64,000 bases of DNA from Eurosta solidaginis (taxonomy: Eukaryota; Arthropoda; Insecta; Diptera; Tephritidae). Positions 34,845 through 46,424 of this stretch are shown one piece after another. Each line of letters starts with the position of its first letter. The stretch's first letter is position 1. The position numbers were made by a program, and so were the translations under genes. The stretch lies in NCBI RefSeq assembly GCF_040869045.1, contig NC_090319.1:60050779-60114778 (forward strand). The letters run 5' to 3'. The notes beneath the pieces were generated by a model that saw only the letters and a program-made list of their open reading frames with translations, had not been told where the DNA came from and ran no database searches.

Positions 34845-35361
34845 TGTAACGAATTTACTGCAATTCCCCTTATGTGCAATCTTTTGCTAACGTTCAAATC
34901 ACTGAACTGTTGAATAAATAACTCCACTATTCAATAATGCAAAATGGCCTTTATTAAAGTTCTTCACAATATAACGTACTTCACAACATTACTATTGCTC
35001 GCCAGGTGGCTTCTTAAATCAAACTGATTGTAGCACCTCTACTGTTGCTGCCTTTTATACTCTTTGATTTCCTCATTCCATCTTCTAGGCGCTTCCAGAA
35101 TTTACTTAGTTACTGCTATAAAATTATAACTACAGATGCACGTGTATAGCTTTCCATATGCGCGACACTTCCACAATTATAATTGCATTCTTTTGGGAGC
35201 ATCTCAGATAAGATATCTACATGTGTTTGTGCGTTGCTTCTCCGCTGCGTGTGCGTACATATGTGTAGACATAATGATTGAGTTATTGATGTGCATCAAG
35301 TCACTTCTTAGCATCGGCTTAGAGATAAAAGTATCCCTTAGTGCTGCTAATCTTCGTTACA
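34845..35361 (-). mobile_element. solo LTR with ATAT duplication
   Basis: TGTAACGAA starts and TTCGTTACA ends the LTR, with ATAT at 34841-34844 and 35362-35365. It interrupts the LINE protein between the residues NSFH and NITDSL. Confidence 0.85.
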
Positions 35362-35478
35362 ATATAACGGATTCACTTTTTACCATAAAAAAAACTGTCT
35401 TATCCAATCTTAACTCTTAACAAAAAAAAAAAACTCAAATAAACTAAAAATGTTCATTTATTTAACAATGTAGTATGT

Positions 35479-35733
35479 ATATTGCTCATTTGCTGCAACG
35501 TCGTCATAACTCAAAAAACACAATTTTTCAGGAGAGCCATTCAAAGATTTTAACTGCCATATGTTGCGCATATAAAGGCATATTTTCATTTTTATACCAC
35601 GTGCTAAATTTTTAACTGATCACGAAGATTTTTTTTATACAACATAGATCATGATATTGGGTACGTTTATATATTATTAACTCAAAATTCATGTGGTTTG
35701 AGTTATGACGACGTTGCAGCAAATGAGCGATAT
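35479..35733. mobile_element. 255-bp MITE in the LINE 3-prime UTR
   Basis: Inverted ends of about 33 bases: GCTCATTTGCTGCAACGTCG then TCATAACTCAAA at left, and its reverse complement ending AAATGAGCGATAT at right. The target duplication is unclear. It has no coding sequence and its superfamily is unassigned. Confidence 0.7.
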
Positions 35734-36033
35734 GTATAATTTCTAACTGTTATATAATTTCTAACTGTTATGTATAGTACTCAGCTGATGATTTTTGTTC
35801 TGTAGCTGAGCAGTTTTAGATCTCGACACTTAACAAACCTCCGCCTATCAACAACTTGGAAAAAACAAATCCGTGCGGCATGCGGATGCGCCCCTCGCGC
35901 CGGTCGGGCGGGCTTTGGAGATTATTAATCCGTTGGGTATTATTATTATTAACACAATCCCAATATATTAATCCATCTATGGCTTGTACGTTTGTCGTGC
36001 ATATGATTTACACAGGAATGTAAACATGTACAT

Positions 36034-36694
36034 TAGAGCGGGTCAAATTGTATGGATGGATTTTTTTTCATCAGGAGTATAGCAAAAACGTAATCTACAA
36101 ATGCGAAAATATTTTACTTTGAATTTTACCATGATCACTTAAAAGAAATAAAATCTTAAAATGTCACGACTAGACGGTAAATTCAGATTATTTAATTCAC
36201 TTGATAAACCAAATGCAATAATATCGTGCTCAAGTATATGTGATAAAGTGGATTCAGATGATGTAGAAGGATTTGGTTCATCCATTTTAAATATAAATAC
36301 AAAAAGGTTTCAAGAAAAAAAAAATGTCCATAAGAAATTTGTTAAAATTGATAATAAAGTAGTTAAAAGTTCATTTTAGGCTAATTTCTCATAATTTAAG
36401 CCTGATATATCTACTAAAATTCAAAAACGCTATAGATATTAAAACAGATTCTGAAATATACGTAAAATACCTTTAAAGTAAGCCCAATACGATATTTTTC
36501 CTATAACTCTATCAGAAGCTATGAAGATTTTTTGGCCAAACCCTACATTCATATGGCAAAATATCTATTTTGCAAAAGTGGGGGACTAGAAATCGAACTT
36601 AGACCTATGGTGTCTTCCGCGATTTATCTTAGAATCATCTGTAGATTACGTTTTTTGCTGTACTCCTGATGGGAAAAAAATTTAACCCGCTCTA
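36034..36694. mobile_element. hAT-like MITE with 8-base duplication
   Basis: The left is TAGAGCGGGTCAAATTGTAT. The right, read on the minus strand, is TAGAGCGGGTTAAATTTTTT. A second mirrored block AAAACGTAATCTACA follows in both. Flanks are ATGTACAT (36026-36033) and ATATACAT (36695-36702), 7 of 8 identical. Size 661 bases. Confidence 0.75.
36161..36379 (+). CDS. small open frame inside the MITE, 72 aa, unknown
   Basis: ATG to TAG frame starting MSRLDGKFRLFNSLDKPN, rich in Lys, Asp and Ser, with no recognised motif, signal peptide or membrane span. It lies wholly inside the hAT-like MITE. It could be a captured host fragment, a relic of the parent transposon, or chance. Confidence 0.2.
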   Translation: MSRLDGKFRLFNSLDKPNAIISCSSICDKVDSDDVEGFGSSILNINTKRFQEKKNVHKKFVKIDNKVVKSSF

Positions 36695-36721
36695 ATATAC
36701 ATACATAAAATAAAAAATAAA

Positions 36722-36950
36722 TCATATGTATTTAATTAACGAGCTTTGCTCATATTGCTTTATACAATGGTTTTTGTAATTGATATTAGAGAAAAATTGT
36801 AAGTTTACAAACGGCGATGGTTACTAGGACATGTTTCTGAATTTCACTTCTTCATCAGCTAGCTTTTCGGGAGCTGAGCGTTGAACTCGAATCTCTAACA
36901 TTCATATCAGCGCAAGCCTTTAGCTGCTAAGCCATATGAATGTTCCGTTG
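36722..36950 (-). mobile_element. SINE S2, inverted copy
   Basis: Reverse of the element at 29586. Tail ATTTAATTAACGAGCTTTGC, body TTTACAAACGGCGATGGTTA, head near AACGGAACATTCATATGGCT. Confidence 0.8.
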
Positions 36951-37057
36951 TTCGCTGTACAATTGGTCTCTAAGAGTTGCCTTTTTGTTTATATTCCTTT
37001 TGATCACCATGTAGGCACATACACTCTGTATATAGTTTATTCCTAATGGTGTGGATA

Positions 37058-37124
37058 TAATGAAACATGTCCTAGTAACCATCGCCGTTTGTAAACTTAC
37101 AATTTTTCTCTAATATCAATTACA
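37058..37124 (+). mobile_element. SINE S2 fragment, interrupted by S1
   Basis: The body segment GAAACATGTCCTAGTAACCA through CTAATATCAATTAC is followed directly by the tail of S1 at 37125. Confidence 0.75.
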
Positions 37125-37485
37125 TAAAAAATAAATGTAAGGCGCGATAACCTCCGAAGAGATCTAAGGCCGAGCTTCTCTTCCAATTTGCGTCGTGCTC
37201 CTCTTGATTTTTCCTAAAAATTGGCTGGACGGGACCTAAATGTTTTATGCCGACTCCAAACGGCATCTGCAAGACAGATGAGTTTTCACAGAAAGCGTTT
37301 CATGGCAGAAATACACCCGGAGCGCTTGCCAAACACTGCCGAGGGGCGACCCCGGTTAGAAAAGTTTTCTTCTAATTGAAAAACCTTATTTCTACAATTT
37401 TGATGTTGCTTTGCCCGGGGTGTGAACCCAAGGCATACGGTGTGGTAGGCGGAGTACGCTACCATCACACCACGGTGGCCGCCAT
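37125..37485 (-). mobile_element. SINE S1, near full-length
   Basis: Tail AAATGTAAGGCGCGATAACC; body GCCGAGGGGCGACCCCGGTT; head ACCATCACACCACGGTGGCC. It is inserted at the end of an S2 fragment. Confidence 0.85.
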
Positions 37486-38182
37486 GTACATACATATTTA
37501 TTTATAAAAGTTCCAAATTGATGCATGATTTCAATATAAATTGCATACATAGTTTAATTTTCTGATAAACATATGTACATAAATACATACATATATTTGT
37601 TCAATACACAATTTGATCCAGTGAAAAATTTTGTTTTGAGATTTACCAAAAATAGCAACGAATCGCATTATTTAAATATTTATTTACACTCATCAAAATG
37701 CTGAAATTATTTTCCAAATGATTTCTGCCCGCAATTATAGATTTCTTTTCAAGTTTGCTTATTGAATAATGGAAACAAATGTATTGGGCATATACCACAT
37801 ATGTACCAGGTGTGGGCAAATGTGTCGCTTTGAACCCAATGTGATTATTTGTTTGGCAAAATTTGAGTAAAAATCTGAAACTGTTTTGAACTGCATATGT
37901 ATAGGACCAGACAGAACCTGGTTCTTAGCAAATTAAGGGCCAGTTTTTATATATGACGCCATGACAATTAAGTCTCAGTAAATCACCTTCACATGCACCA
38001 CTAAGTATTACGAAATAACTCAGAAAAGCACTCACCGTTTACTTCAGTGCGGAAGCGGTCTTATATTGTGCTCTGGTTAAATCTCGTTGTGTTATACAAA
38101 ATGTGCCCCTAAACAAACTATTCTGGTTTTATATCCATATTGAATTAGAGAGACATGCTCATATTGCTTCATACAAGTGTTT
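37486..38182. other. unassigned intronic stretch
   Basis: ATAC-rich microsatellite near 37570-37592. No recognised gene or family. Confidence 0.4.
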
Positions 38183-38672
38183 TTATACTCAGCTGAGCAG
38201 AGCTCACAGAGTATATTCATTTTGTTGGCATAACGGTACACCTTAACGGCATAACCTAATCGAGATAGATATAGACTTATATATATCAAAATGATCTAGG
38301 CGAAAAAAGAAATTCATTTAGCCATGTCCGTCCATCCGTCCATTCGTCTGACCGCAAACACTTTAATTTGAGTAAATTTTGAGGTATCTTTTAGAATGAA
38401 CGATATCAGACTATAACCACGCCCACTTTTTCGATATCGAAAATTTCGAAAAACCGAAAAAGTGCGATAATTCATTACCAAGACGGATAAAGCGATGAAG
38501 CTTGGTAGGTGGGTTGGCCTTATGACGCAGAATAGAAAATTCGTAAAATTTTGGACAATGGGCGTGGACCGCACACTTTTAAAAGAAGGTAATTTAAAAG
38601 TTTTGCAACCTGTAATTTGCCAGCTGAGTATGTAATGTTCGGTTACACCCGAACTTATCCTTCCTTAATTGT
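38183..38672 (+). mobile_element. DINE-1/HINE-like element, copy 7 (type A, internally deleted)
   Basis: Both ends are present: TTTTATACTCAGCTGAGCAG and CAGCTGAGTATGTAATGTTC with hairpin TTCGGTTACACCCGAA. Only about 490 bases separate them. GTCCGTCCATCCGTCC is retained near 38325-38340. Confidence 0.85.
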
Positions 38673-38840
38673 TGTTATTGATACTATTTAGTGAAAACGT
38701 GAAACCTATGCCTACCGAATCATTTTCTAAAAGAAAGTGTGCGATCGTCTCTCCCTGGTCTTTTGGTCAATTGTCTTCAATATAACTGTTGTCTTGGTAT
38801 CTATACGAGGCTGATAATGAAGTTTTGGGCATTCTCATTG

Positions 38841-39120
38841 TGAGATCGGACTTTTACCTGCCTCAGTCAGAAACAAATCGATCAGTAAAACCCACCCCGG
38901 TTCTGAATGAGCACACAGCACATACAAATAACTAAATATAAACAAGCATCAATTTTGATAATACCTGTTCATGTACCTACGAACTATAAATAGAGGACAA
39001 ACGACAACAACAAATCAGAACGACTCTGATGATGGCACAACTCCGAAACTGGTTTGTCTCGACACCAAATTTGACAAGCGATGACGGAAAATCGTTCCAA
39101 TATACATCATGAAAATAAAT
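38841..39120. repeat. dispersed repeat, second copy of the 1.9-2.1 kb blocks
   Basis: Carries TTTTACCTGCCTCAGTCAG at left and, inverted relative to the first copy, GATGACGGAAAATCGTTCC at right. Between them is a TATAAATAG word at 38988-38996. It may be an LTR-like or SINE-like unit; class unknown. Confidence 0.5.
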
Positions 39121-39199
39121 CTTTGGGTCCAATTTCGCTGAAAATATTTTTCCTTCCGCTTTTTTATTAAGGCTAGAGTCGTTTTAGATTATGTTGATG

Positions 39200-40500
39200 A
39201 TGAACATCAGCTCATTATACTCGTGAGCGAATTTCGACCGTGTGGTTTTTAATGAACGTATTGGGGTAGTAAAGGGACGATTTCGGAATAATTTCGAGAC
39301 CTGTGCGGTCCGTGAGGACCTCGCACAGACATAGAAAACTCGAGGTAACTCGTGACCATTTGGGATGGTTGTAAAGAACAATTTTAGATTTTAGGGATCG
39401 TTTCTGGACTATCTCCAGTAATTTCGGCTATTTTATGTGGTACATTTCAGTAATGTTTTTGGATCATATCGTTTTCGGAATAATTTAGGTTCTCTATCCA
39501 TATCATTTCAGGATTGTTTCTGAGATCAAGACAATTTTGGGGCATTTTCGGGATTTTCTTCAGGATAATCTTAAGTCTATTTGGGAGTCCCAGCGAGACT
39601 ATTTCGGAACAACTTTGGGACAAATTTCGATATGGTGCTGGACTGTTCTTCAAATAAATTGGGCGTTCGATGCTAACTTTACCTGCCAATGAATTTTTCT
39701 TCGTCGATTTAGCTGTAAAACTTTTAATTAAAAAAAATTTTCCGGTAAAAATTTTAGGTTAAATTTTGCCATTCATCGGTTCAAGCAATATTTGAAACTT
39801 TTTTGAACTAAATACGAAACCTCTCAATTTCCTATTAAAAATAGAAATTTGTAGATTCTTCTAGGCTTAAAACAAAACCCCAAAGTTTAAACATTTTGCC
39901 GAAACTTTAAAATTGTATTGTTTTCGAAACTGCTTCGGGACCATTTCAGGATTGTTTTCGGAATCACTTCGAAACCTTTACAGGACTGTTTCGGGATAGT
40001 CTCGGAACTATATCCGTATCTTTAGCGGCCGCAGTTGTATGGTTTAGCGAGTTCTAAGCGGGTTTGGTAAACACTTCGAGTGTATTTCTGCCATGAAAAG
40101 GTTCTCTGTGAAAATTTAACTGCCTTGCGGCTGCCGTTCGCAGTTGGCATGAATCATGTAGGAGCACGACTCGAATTGGTAGAAAAGCTCGGCCTAAAAC
40201 TCCGCGAAGTTAAATGACGCCAAGTACTTTATTTTTATTTTTTGGGATAATGTCGGAATTATATAGAGACAATGATACGACTGTTTCGGGATTGCGATAA
40301 TTACAGCACTATTTCGGGATCCCCGCGGGACTATTTCAGAATTATTTTCTAAACTACTTTGAGGCAAATTCGATATTGCTTTTATATCATTTTGGCATCT
40401 TTTTCGAGTTTTTTTTTTTTTTCAAGTAAATGGGGCGGTAGATGCCAACTCAACCGCCCAGCAGATTTTTCATCACCGATTTAGCTGAAAAGGGGGCTTT
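39200..40500. repeat. degenerate TTTCGGGA-type repeat blocks
   Basis: Words such as TTTCGGGACTATTTCGGAA recur at irregular spacing across 39270-39700, 39915-40020 and 40250-40400. Two blocks end in similar modules (GGGCGTTCGATGCTAACTTT, GGGCGGTAGATGCCAACTCA). A SINE S1 copy at 40024-40240 interrupts it. Confidence 0.6.
40024..40240 (+). mobile_element. SINE S1, short copy
   Basis: GCGGCCGCAGTTGTATGGTT head, an internal deletion of the second half of the head, body CATGAAAAGGTTCTCTGTG and tail GAAAAGCTCGGCCTAAAACT. Confidence 0.7.
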
Positions 40501-43320
40501 TATACCCATTCAATTTTGGCGTTACAAAACGCAATAATAACCAGTCAGGCCGGACAACTTTTTAAAAAACTTATAAATAAAACAAACAAAAAATACATCT
40601 TACCTATTCGAAAATTCCAAGAAATTACAAAAAATTATTATTCCAGTTAGGTCTCAAATTTCTCTTTTCGGAATATTATAAAACAAGTAAAGGCGACTGT
40701 GCCTAAGGCCTGATACCTTGCATAATGAAGTATAATCCGAATAAATTTTTGAGTAGTGCTGAGGCGTAGATGAAATTTGAAGCTTGTAGCCGCGAAAAAG
40801 GGGATTATACTATATATAGGGTATATACTATATATACGACCGATCTCTATGCATTTTTCAGACAAAAATATCTGCTATATACGAAAGCATATAGTGAAAC
40901 TGGAAGGCTCTAGCTGTTAAAATGGGGCAGAAATTACGAAAAGTTTCTTATCTGAACGATCGGTTGTATGCGATAAATACCATATATATTACCGATCTCC
41001 AGGTGTTTTTTAGACATCAATATGTGCCAAATAAGAAAGCATTTTGTGAAAGTTGGAGCTTCTTATTGAAGAATTAAGGAAGATATTACAAAAAAGTCTC
41101 TTTTCTGGAAAATCAGTTGTATGGGGAATACATGCTACGAGCTGGACCCTTGCGTATCTTGCGCAACAAATATCTCTTATCAAATATCAACAAAAATTAG
41201 CTGTTCTATCAATCAATTAAAACTTACATCTTGCGCTGCCATCTAGCGCATAATAGCAAATGCCAGTAATGCAGTGCAAATATTCACAATAATGCCATAG
41301 AACAAATAGATTTCTTTGTGTGCTCACAATCGTTTATTTTTAACAAATTATTTTAATAAAATATAGCTAAACAAAAACTCTGCGACCAAAATTGCCCAAA
41401 GCTCGCTAATAGCCCGAATCTCCATCTTTACAACCAAAACTTCATTTATAGATTTGGATTCCAAATAAGAGCGAAAAAGGACCCGTACTTAAAAACAGCA
41501 ATTAGAATTAATATATATAATAGTGGTACGATCCGGTCAATTCCGACAAATGTCTAATCCGACACGAAAACATATCCGCTAACAAAATTTCATTAAGATA
41601 TCTCAAAAATTTAGGGACTTGTTTGCGTTCAAAGAGACAGACATAGGGACGGACGAATGGGCAGACGGCATGACTAAATCATGCATCGTCATGCTGATCA
41701 AATCGGCTTATTTACTGGTGGGTCTATCTCTTCTCCTTTAAGGACTTACAATTTTGAGATTCGTGACAAACTTACTATACCATTTCTTTTCATATTTTAA
41801 CAAAAAAACAATTCGAATTTTTGTTCAAAAATTTTATCAAAAGGTTATCAGCAATCACTCATCAATTTATTAAAAACAAAAAAAGATATGTTAATAGAAA
41901 AAAAAAGCAAAAAACAAAAATTTCAAATATTCAAATCGTCCCATCTTTCTCGAACGTGCTAAAAGGTCATCAATCCAATTTTTAGAAAAATGGATGGTGT
42001 GAAATCCATAAGTAGGTTGAGCTGGCTTAGAAAGCCCCAAATACACATACATAATTTCGGATCTGACAATTAAATAGCAACCAATGGATTGGATCAGCTA
42101 CGCCCTCTTCTTTAATTTCTTCCAGCTCTCTGCGGCCCTTTGCAGCATATAGCGTTGTTGCCCACCCCTGCAATATAGGTACAAAGTCTAAATCTGTACC
42201 TATGTATATGTATATCAATGGATACGATACATTAAAAATTTCTTTATCCCAAACCCCCCTCCCTTTATGAAAAATGAGTTATTCCTGTTTTCGTATTAAG
42301 AGCACACATAAGCGAGATATAAAAATGAAAAGTAAACAAAACAAAAAAGAAGTATAACAAATCAAAAAAAATGTTCAACATATGAATATGCGGATGTATT
42401 TTCTTTTAGTATTATTACATTAATTACGATTCTGAAAAGTTTATTTAGTAAATAAATAACAAAACGAAACAACAAGTATTGTTGGGGACTTAAAGCTCAG
42501 GAATTTCGAAAACAAAAGAGATACCGTCGCCGTCTTGACAGAAGCTTGAATGTAACAGTTGGGTGCAGTTTTTTGATATGTATTGACACGTTTACTGCCA
42601 ATGTATTATAGATAATCACATACGAAGTAGTTCTCTAAATGTCAGTCAGAGGAGTATTTCCTCCTTGGAATTATAGTCTGAAATACTATGGATTATGAAT
42701 GATGTAGTAGTTTTCAATTTCAAGCTAAATATCGCAAATTTACACGGAAAAAAGTACGCACTTTTCAAACCGCAACGGCTAAGGTAAGTGGCGCCCGAGC
42801 GGGGACATGAGAAATGTAAGCCGTTATTGTGGAATAAAAAAACTATTTACCGAACCAAATACCAACATATTTCAAAGTTTTTCATACAATCTTAGGCTTT
42901 TTCGTTTTTCTGTTATTTTTTTTTTTTAACAAATCCCAAAACTTATTGGGAATAAAGCATTAACCAAAATACGAGTAAAGCATTTGCGTTGCGTTAGTTA
43001 ACAAAACATTCGGCTGACAATTCGCGTATGAATAGAAATCGAATATTTGTTATTTGAATGTAATTCAAAATTTCAGTGCGGTTACCAAAACATCAAAAAA
43101 CAACTCTGTTATTCTAATATTGGCAAGATACCCAATTCGATTAACAATTTCTCATGCCCCTATTACCATGCCCTTTATTAAGCCTCTTTGGTGGATATTT
43201 CTCAAAGGCATTAAGCTTACAATTACCAGTGTTGTCAGAACTTTGTCAGAAAAAAGGTTAAATGTACAAAAAATAAAAGTTAAAAAAGTTAAACAAATAT
43301 TTTTAAGGCTAAGTGAATAA
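40501..43320. other. largely unassigned intronic DNA with a divergent DINE-like region
   Basis: Bases 40683-41790 begin ACAAGTAAAGGCGACTGTGC. They hold two diverged units of about 150 bases (CCGATCTC ... CATTTT or GTTTTT ... GTTGTATG) and end near a degenerate GGGACGGACGAATGGGCAGA block, then GGTCTATCTC. This layout recalls the main DINE-like family but the ends are not clearly matched. Bases 41791-43320 show no recognisable element. Confidence 0.4.
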
Positions 43321-43608
43321 ATCTCACCTGGTCTTTCTTCGCTTCACTCTGCACTAAATAAATGGGTTCAAAGTTGTTTTCATAAAACGTTATAATTCAG
43401 TTTTTATTTATAAGTATTCAAACTAAATACAAATTCAAAGTATTAATTAAATTTATATAAAAGGAGCGCGTCCGCGATTGCCGGCTAGTAGTACGAATTG
43501 AATATTGTTCATCGCCGATGGCAGTGGTGGGTGTTCGTTGGCGCCTTTCCATTCGCCGCGCACGGCTGCGCATAGGAATTGCCGCCGTCTAATGGGGATG
43601 GAGGCGAC
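43321..43608 (-). other. possible 3-prime noncoding end of the BEL/Pao element
   Basis: It follows the polyprotein stop. On the minus strand it has a CTTTTATATAAATTT TATA-like word and an AAATAAAAACTG polyadenylation-like word, consistent with LTR sequence, but no second LTR is available for comparison. Confidence 0.3.
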
Positions 43609-45657
43609 TTAAACATCCTGCCCGCCCTGCAGGGAGGTGCTTGTAAGGACCTTCTGCAGTTCCTGCAAGGCGCGGATGGTGGGATTTGAGGCGCGACTGG
43701 CTATATTACGTCGTTGGCAGGCCTTGTGGGGTGCGCGTGATCGTGCGCTTGGCCATATGTTCCGGTTTGGGGGTTGCCGCTGGTTTCTTCGATCTGTCCG
43801 CTGCGCGTGGTAGTGGAGGCAGCGCCGACACTGAAGGCAGCTGTCGTTCTCTGCCGTGGGAGCCAGATGGGTGTCGTCCTGGAAGTATAAGAGCAGACAG
43901 AGAAACGAGAAGTAGTAGGATACAGCGGATGATAAACGGAAAGTTAATTAGACAGGGGAAACGTATATAAGTTAGAGCGCTGTGCTCGAAGGGTGCTCCA
44001 TTGGAAGGAAGCACAGTTTAACTAAGGGGCGTATAAAAAGCCCATTTTGAGTGCGAACTTCTATAAACCGAACATGGTTGTCAGGTCCGAGGCGAACGTT
44101 CTCAATTCGTGCCAGAGAGAATCTTCTTTAATTACGACGAGGACGCCTGGTTGGGGATTTCGCTGTGGCGTTTGCCATTTATAGCGCTTCTGAAGGTCCT
44201 TCAGATAATCCTCTTTCCAGCGTCGACTGAATTGGTGATGAAGCGACTTGAGTTTTTTCCATCGATTTATCCAGGAGAGGTCTTCCGCGTTTGGCTCAGG
44301 AATGGCTAATAGCGGTGCACCTCCAAGGAAGTGACCCGGAGTGAGCGCTGTGAAGTCAGCTGGGTCCTGGGATAGTGAGGTTAGAGGCCTCGAATTGAGA
44401 ACTGCTTCAATACACACCAACAGCGTCGTGAATTCTTCGAATGTAAACTTGTGGGATGCAGCGGTTTTTTTGAAGTGCGTTTTAAAACTTTTTACTGCGG
44501 ATTCCCACAAGCCGCCCATATGAGGGGCACTGGGTGGAATATACTGCCCGTTTATTCCCTGGGGGGCATATGTCCGCGAAGCATTCGTTAAGAAATTTAA
44601 CGAAGTCGCGCGCGAGTGCGCGCTGAGCGCCAATGAACGTTTTACCATTGTCCCTCATCATTTTTGAGGGATAACATCGTCTGCCAACGAATCGGGCGAA
44701 TGCTGCGCGAAAGGCTTCGGTGGTAAGGTCCGAGCATAGCTCGAGGTGTACTGCCTTTGTGGAAAAACAGACGAATACAGCCACGTACCCTTTTATGATA
44801 GTGGTCGACCTCAGAACCGATGCTTTTATTTGGAATTGACCTGCAAAGTCTACTCCTGTTGTGGAAAAGGGGAGTGAGAAATTGCAGCGCTCAGGTGGTA
44901 GAGCTGCCATTATTTGCGTGCGCGTTTTCTGTTTGAAAAGCGTGCACTATTTGCATTGAAAAATGCATTTCTTTATAAGAGGCTTTAGTTTTGGTACGTA
45001 GTACTCTTGCCTCGCCATTTGGATCATTAACCGCATTTCTGCATGAAGAAGCAGGCGGTGTAAAAACTCCAGATACAACTGGAAGAGCCTTAAATCCGGA
45101 GGAAGGATTACTGGATGCTTCTCATTGTATTGCATTATAGAATGTTCCAATCTTCCACCGATACGTAGGAGTCCGTATCCATCCAGAAATGGGTCAAGAG
45201 CCAGAAGGGAACTCTTTTTGTTTATTGGCATATTGTTTTGTAAGGCGCTCTTTTCCGCCCCGAAATGGCGAGATTGTGCCATTGCCACAAGCCGCGTTTT
45301 CACATGTTGCAACTCTTTGTACGTCAGATGGGGATTATGTGTTGTTGCCACCGATTTGGATTTGTTGCAGGCATTGTTCGCAAAGCGGAACACGTATGCA
45401 ATCACACGGAGAGCTCGAGAGTATGAGGAGAAACGTTGAAGAATATCGTCCTCTTCCTCGAGTGCGTGATATGCTTCGACCTTGCGCTTCTCGGGTGGAG
45501 AAGCGCTACCTGCTTTCGGCTTTGGCCATGCCGAAATGTGGCAAGAAAGCCATTGTGGTCCGTGCCACCAAAGTGAAGAGCCTATAAAATCATGCGGCTT
45601 GCAACCACGTGTGCCAAGATCAACAGGGTTGTCTTCAATCTGACGACAGCCAGCAGC
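43609..45657 (-). pseudogene. BEL/Pao LTR retrotransposon, integrase-end fragment
   Basis: Minus-strand reading starts CRQIEDNPVDLGTRGC and SSLWWHGPQWL, then an H2C2 zinc region (HRLLLHAEMRLM and CIFQCK, in-frame TAG, CTLF). The integrase core follows (GVDFAGQF, KGYVAVFVCFSTKAVHLEL, DLTTEAFRAAF, DNGKTFIGA, IPPSAPHMGGLWES), then the C-terminal part (RWKEDYLKDLQKR, VRFIEVRTQNGLFIRP). A tail with SNPTIRALQELQK ends at TAA, 43609-43611. Lesions are one TAG at about 44944, a frameshift near 44560, one near 44100 and more in the tail. Gag, protease and reverse transcriptase are missing. The element would insert its cDNA into host DNA; this copy cannot. Confidence 0.9.
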
Positions 45658-46009
45658 TTTTCAAGCCTTTTATTATTTTTTTCATGAAAAAAAAAAAAAC
45701 AGAAAAAACATTTCATACATCTGGTAAAAATTTAAAAGTAATGTTTACTTCAATCTAATAAAAAGTAAATAAAATAATTTACAGATGCAATCTGTGTTTT
45801 ATGAAAATTTTTTAAAGTGACCAATCTTGTACTACTACTACTACAATTACTTCAGTGCTTGCAACAGTATATCTACGTAATTAAAAATTAGTATGTTTGA
45901 GACAATAGCCGTGGTCTTAAACGGTTTTATTTAGCTTGACTTGACTGGCTGGCTGGCACAAATTTTGTAATGGAAATTTAAGTAACTTCCCGATAAGCTA
46001 CAAGCTTGA

Positions 46010-46420
46010 AACTTGGAAAATAGTTCAGAACCCGATGACAATGTAATAATAAGAAAAAAATCGCCGCTAGGTGGCGCAAGGATCGAGATATTCAAAAAAT
46101 CGTATTTTTAGTCCGATTTGGCTCATATTTGGAACACATAATAATAAGAGAAGCTCGGCCTAAAATCTCTTCGGAGGTTATCGCGCCTTACATTTATTTA
46201 TTTTAATACATGCATGAATAGAAAGCGACCTATGAAAAAATCGCCGCTAGGTGGCGCAAGGATCGATATATTAAAAAAAAATCTTATTCGAGGTCCAATT
46301 TGGCTCATATTTGGAACACATAATACATACATGAATAGAAAGCGACCTATGAATATGGCTCATATTTGGAACACATAATACATACATGAGTAGAACGCGA
46401 CCTATGAATATGGCGCCAAA
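46010..46420 (+). repeat. short tandem duplications (GCCGCTAGGTGGCGC unit)
   Basis: TCGCCGCTAGGTGGCGCAAG occurs at about 46060 and 46243. TTTGGCTCATATTTGGAACA followed by CATAATA occurs at about 46118, 46308 and 46358, with AGCGACCTATGAA following in the later copies. The core is itself near-palindromic. Between the first two copies lies a stray SINE S1 tail. Confidence 0.65.
46147..46200 (+). mobile_element. SINE S1 tail fragment
   Basis: GAGAAGCTCGGCCTAAAATC then TTATCGCGCCTTACATTTAT, the 3-prime end of S1 without head or body. Confidence 0.7.
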
Positions 46421-46424
46421 TAAA

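Larger units (their letters stand above)
34315..35875 (+). pseudogene. CR1/Jockey-like LINE, second copy, C-terminal part
   Basis: It encodes the same protein end as the LINE at 13861-17680: KLSFNFHINATVNKAR, VRPILEYGSIVWNPQY, QKQFLLFSLRKFQWDS and MKLINLPTLASHREML. It ends IKKTVLSNLNS and a stop at 35420, then a shared 3-prime UTR to about 35875 (TGTAGCTGAGCAGTTTTAGA). It is split by a solo LTR (34845-35361) and a MITE (35479-35733). A small deletion/frameshift lies near 34390. The catalytic domain is absent. Confidence 0.8.
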
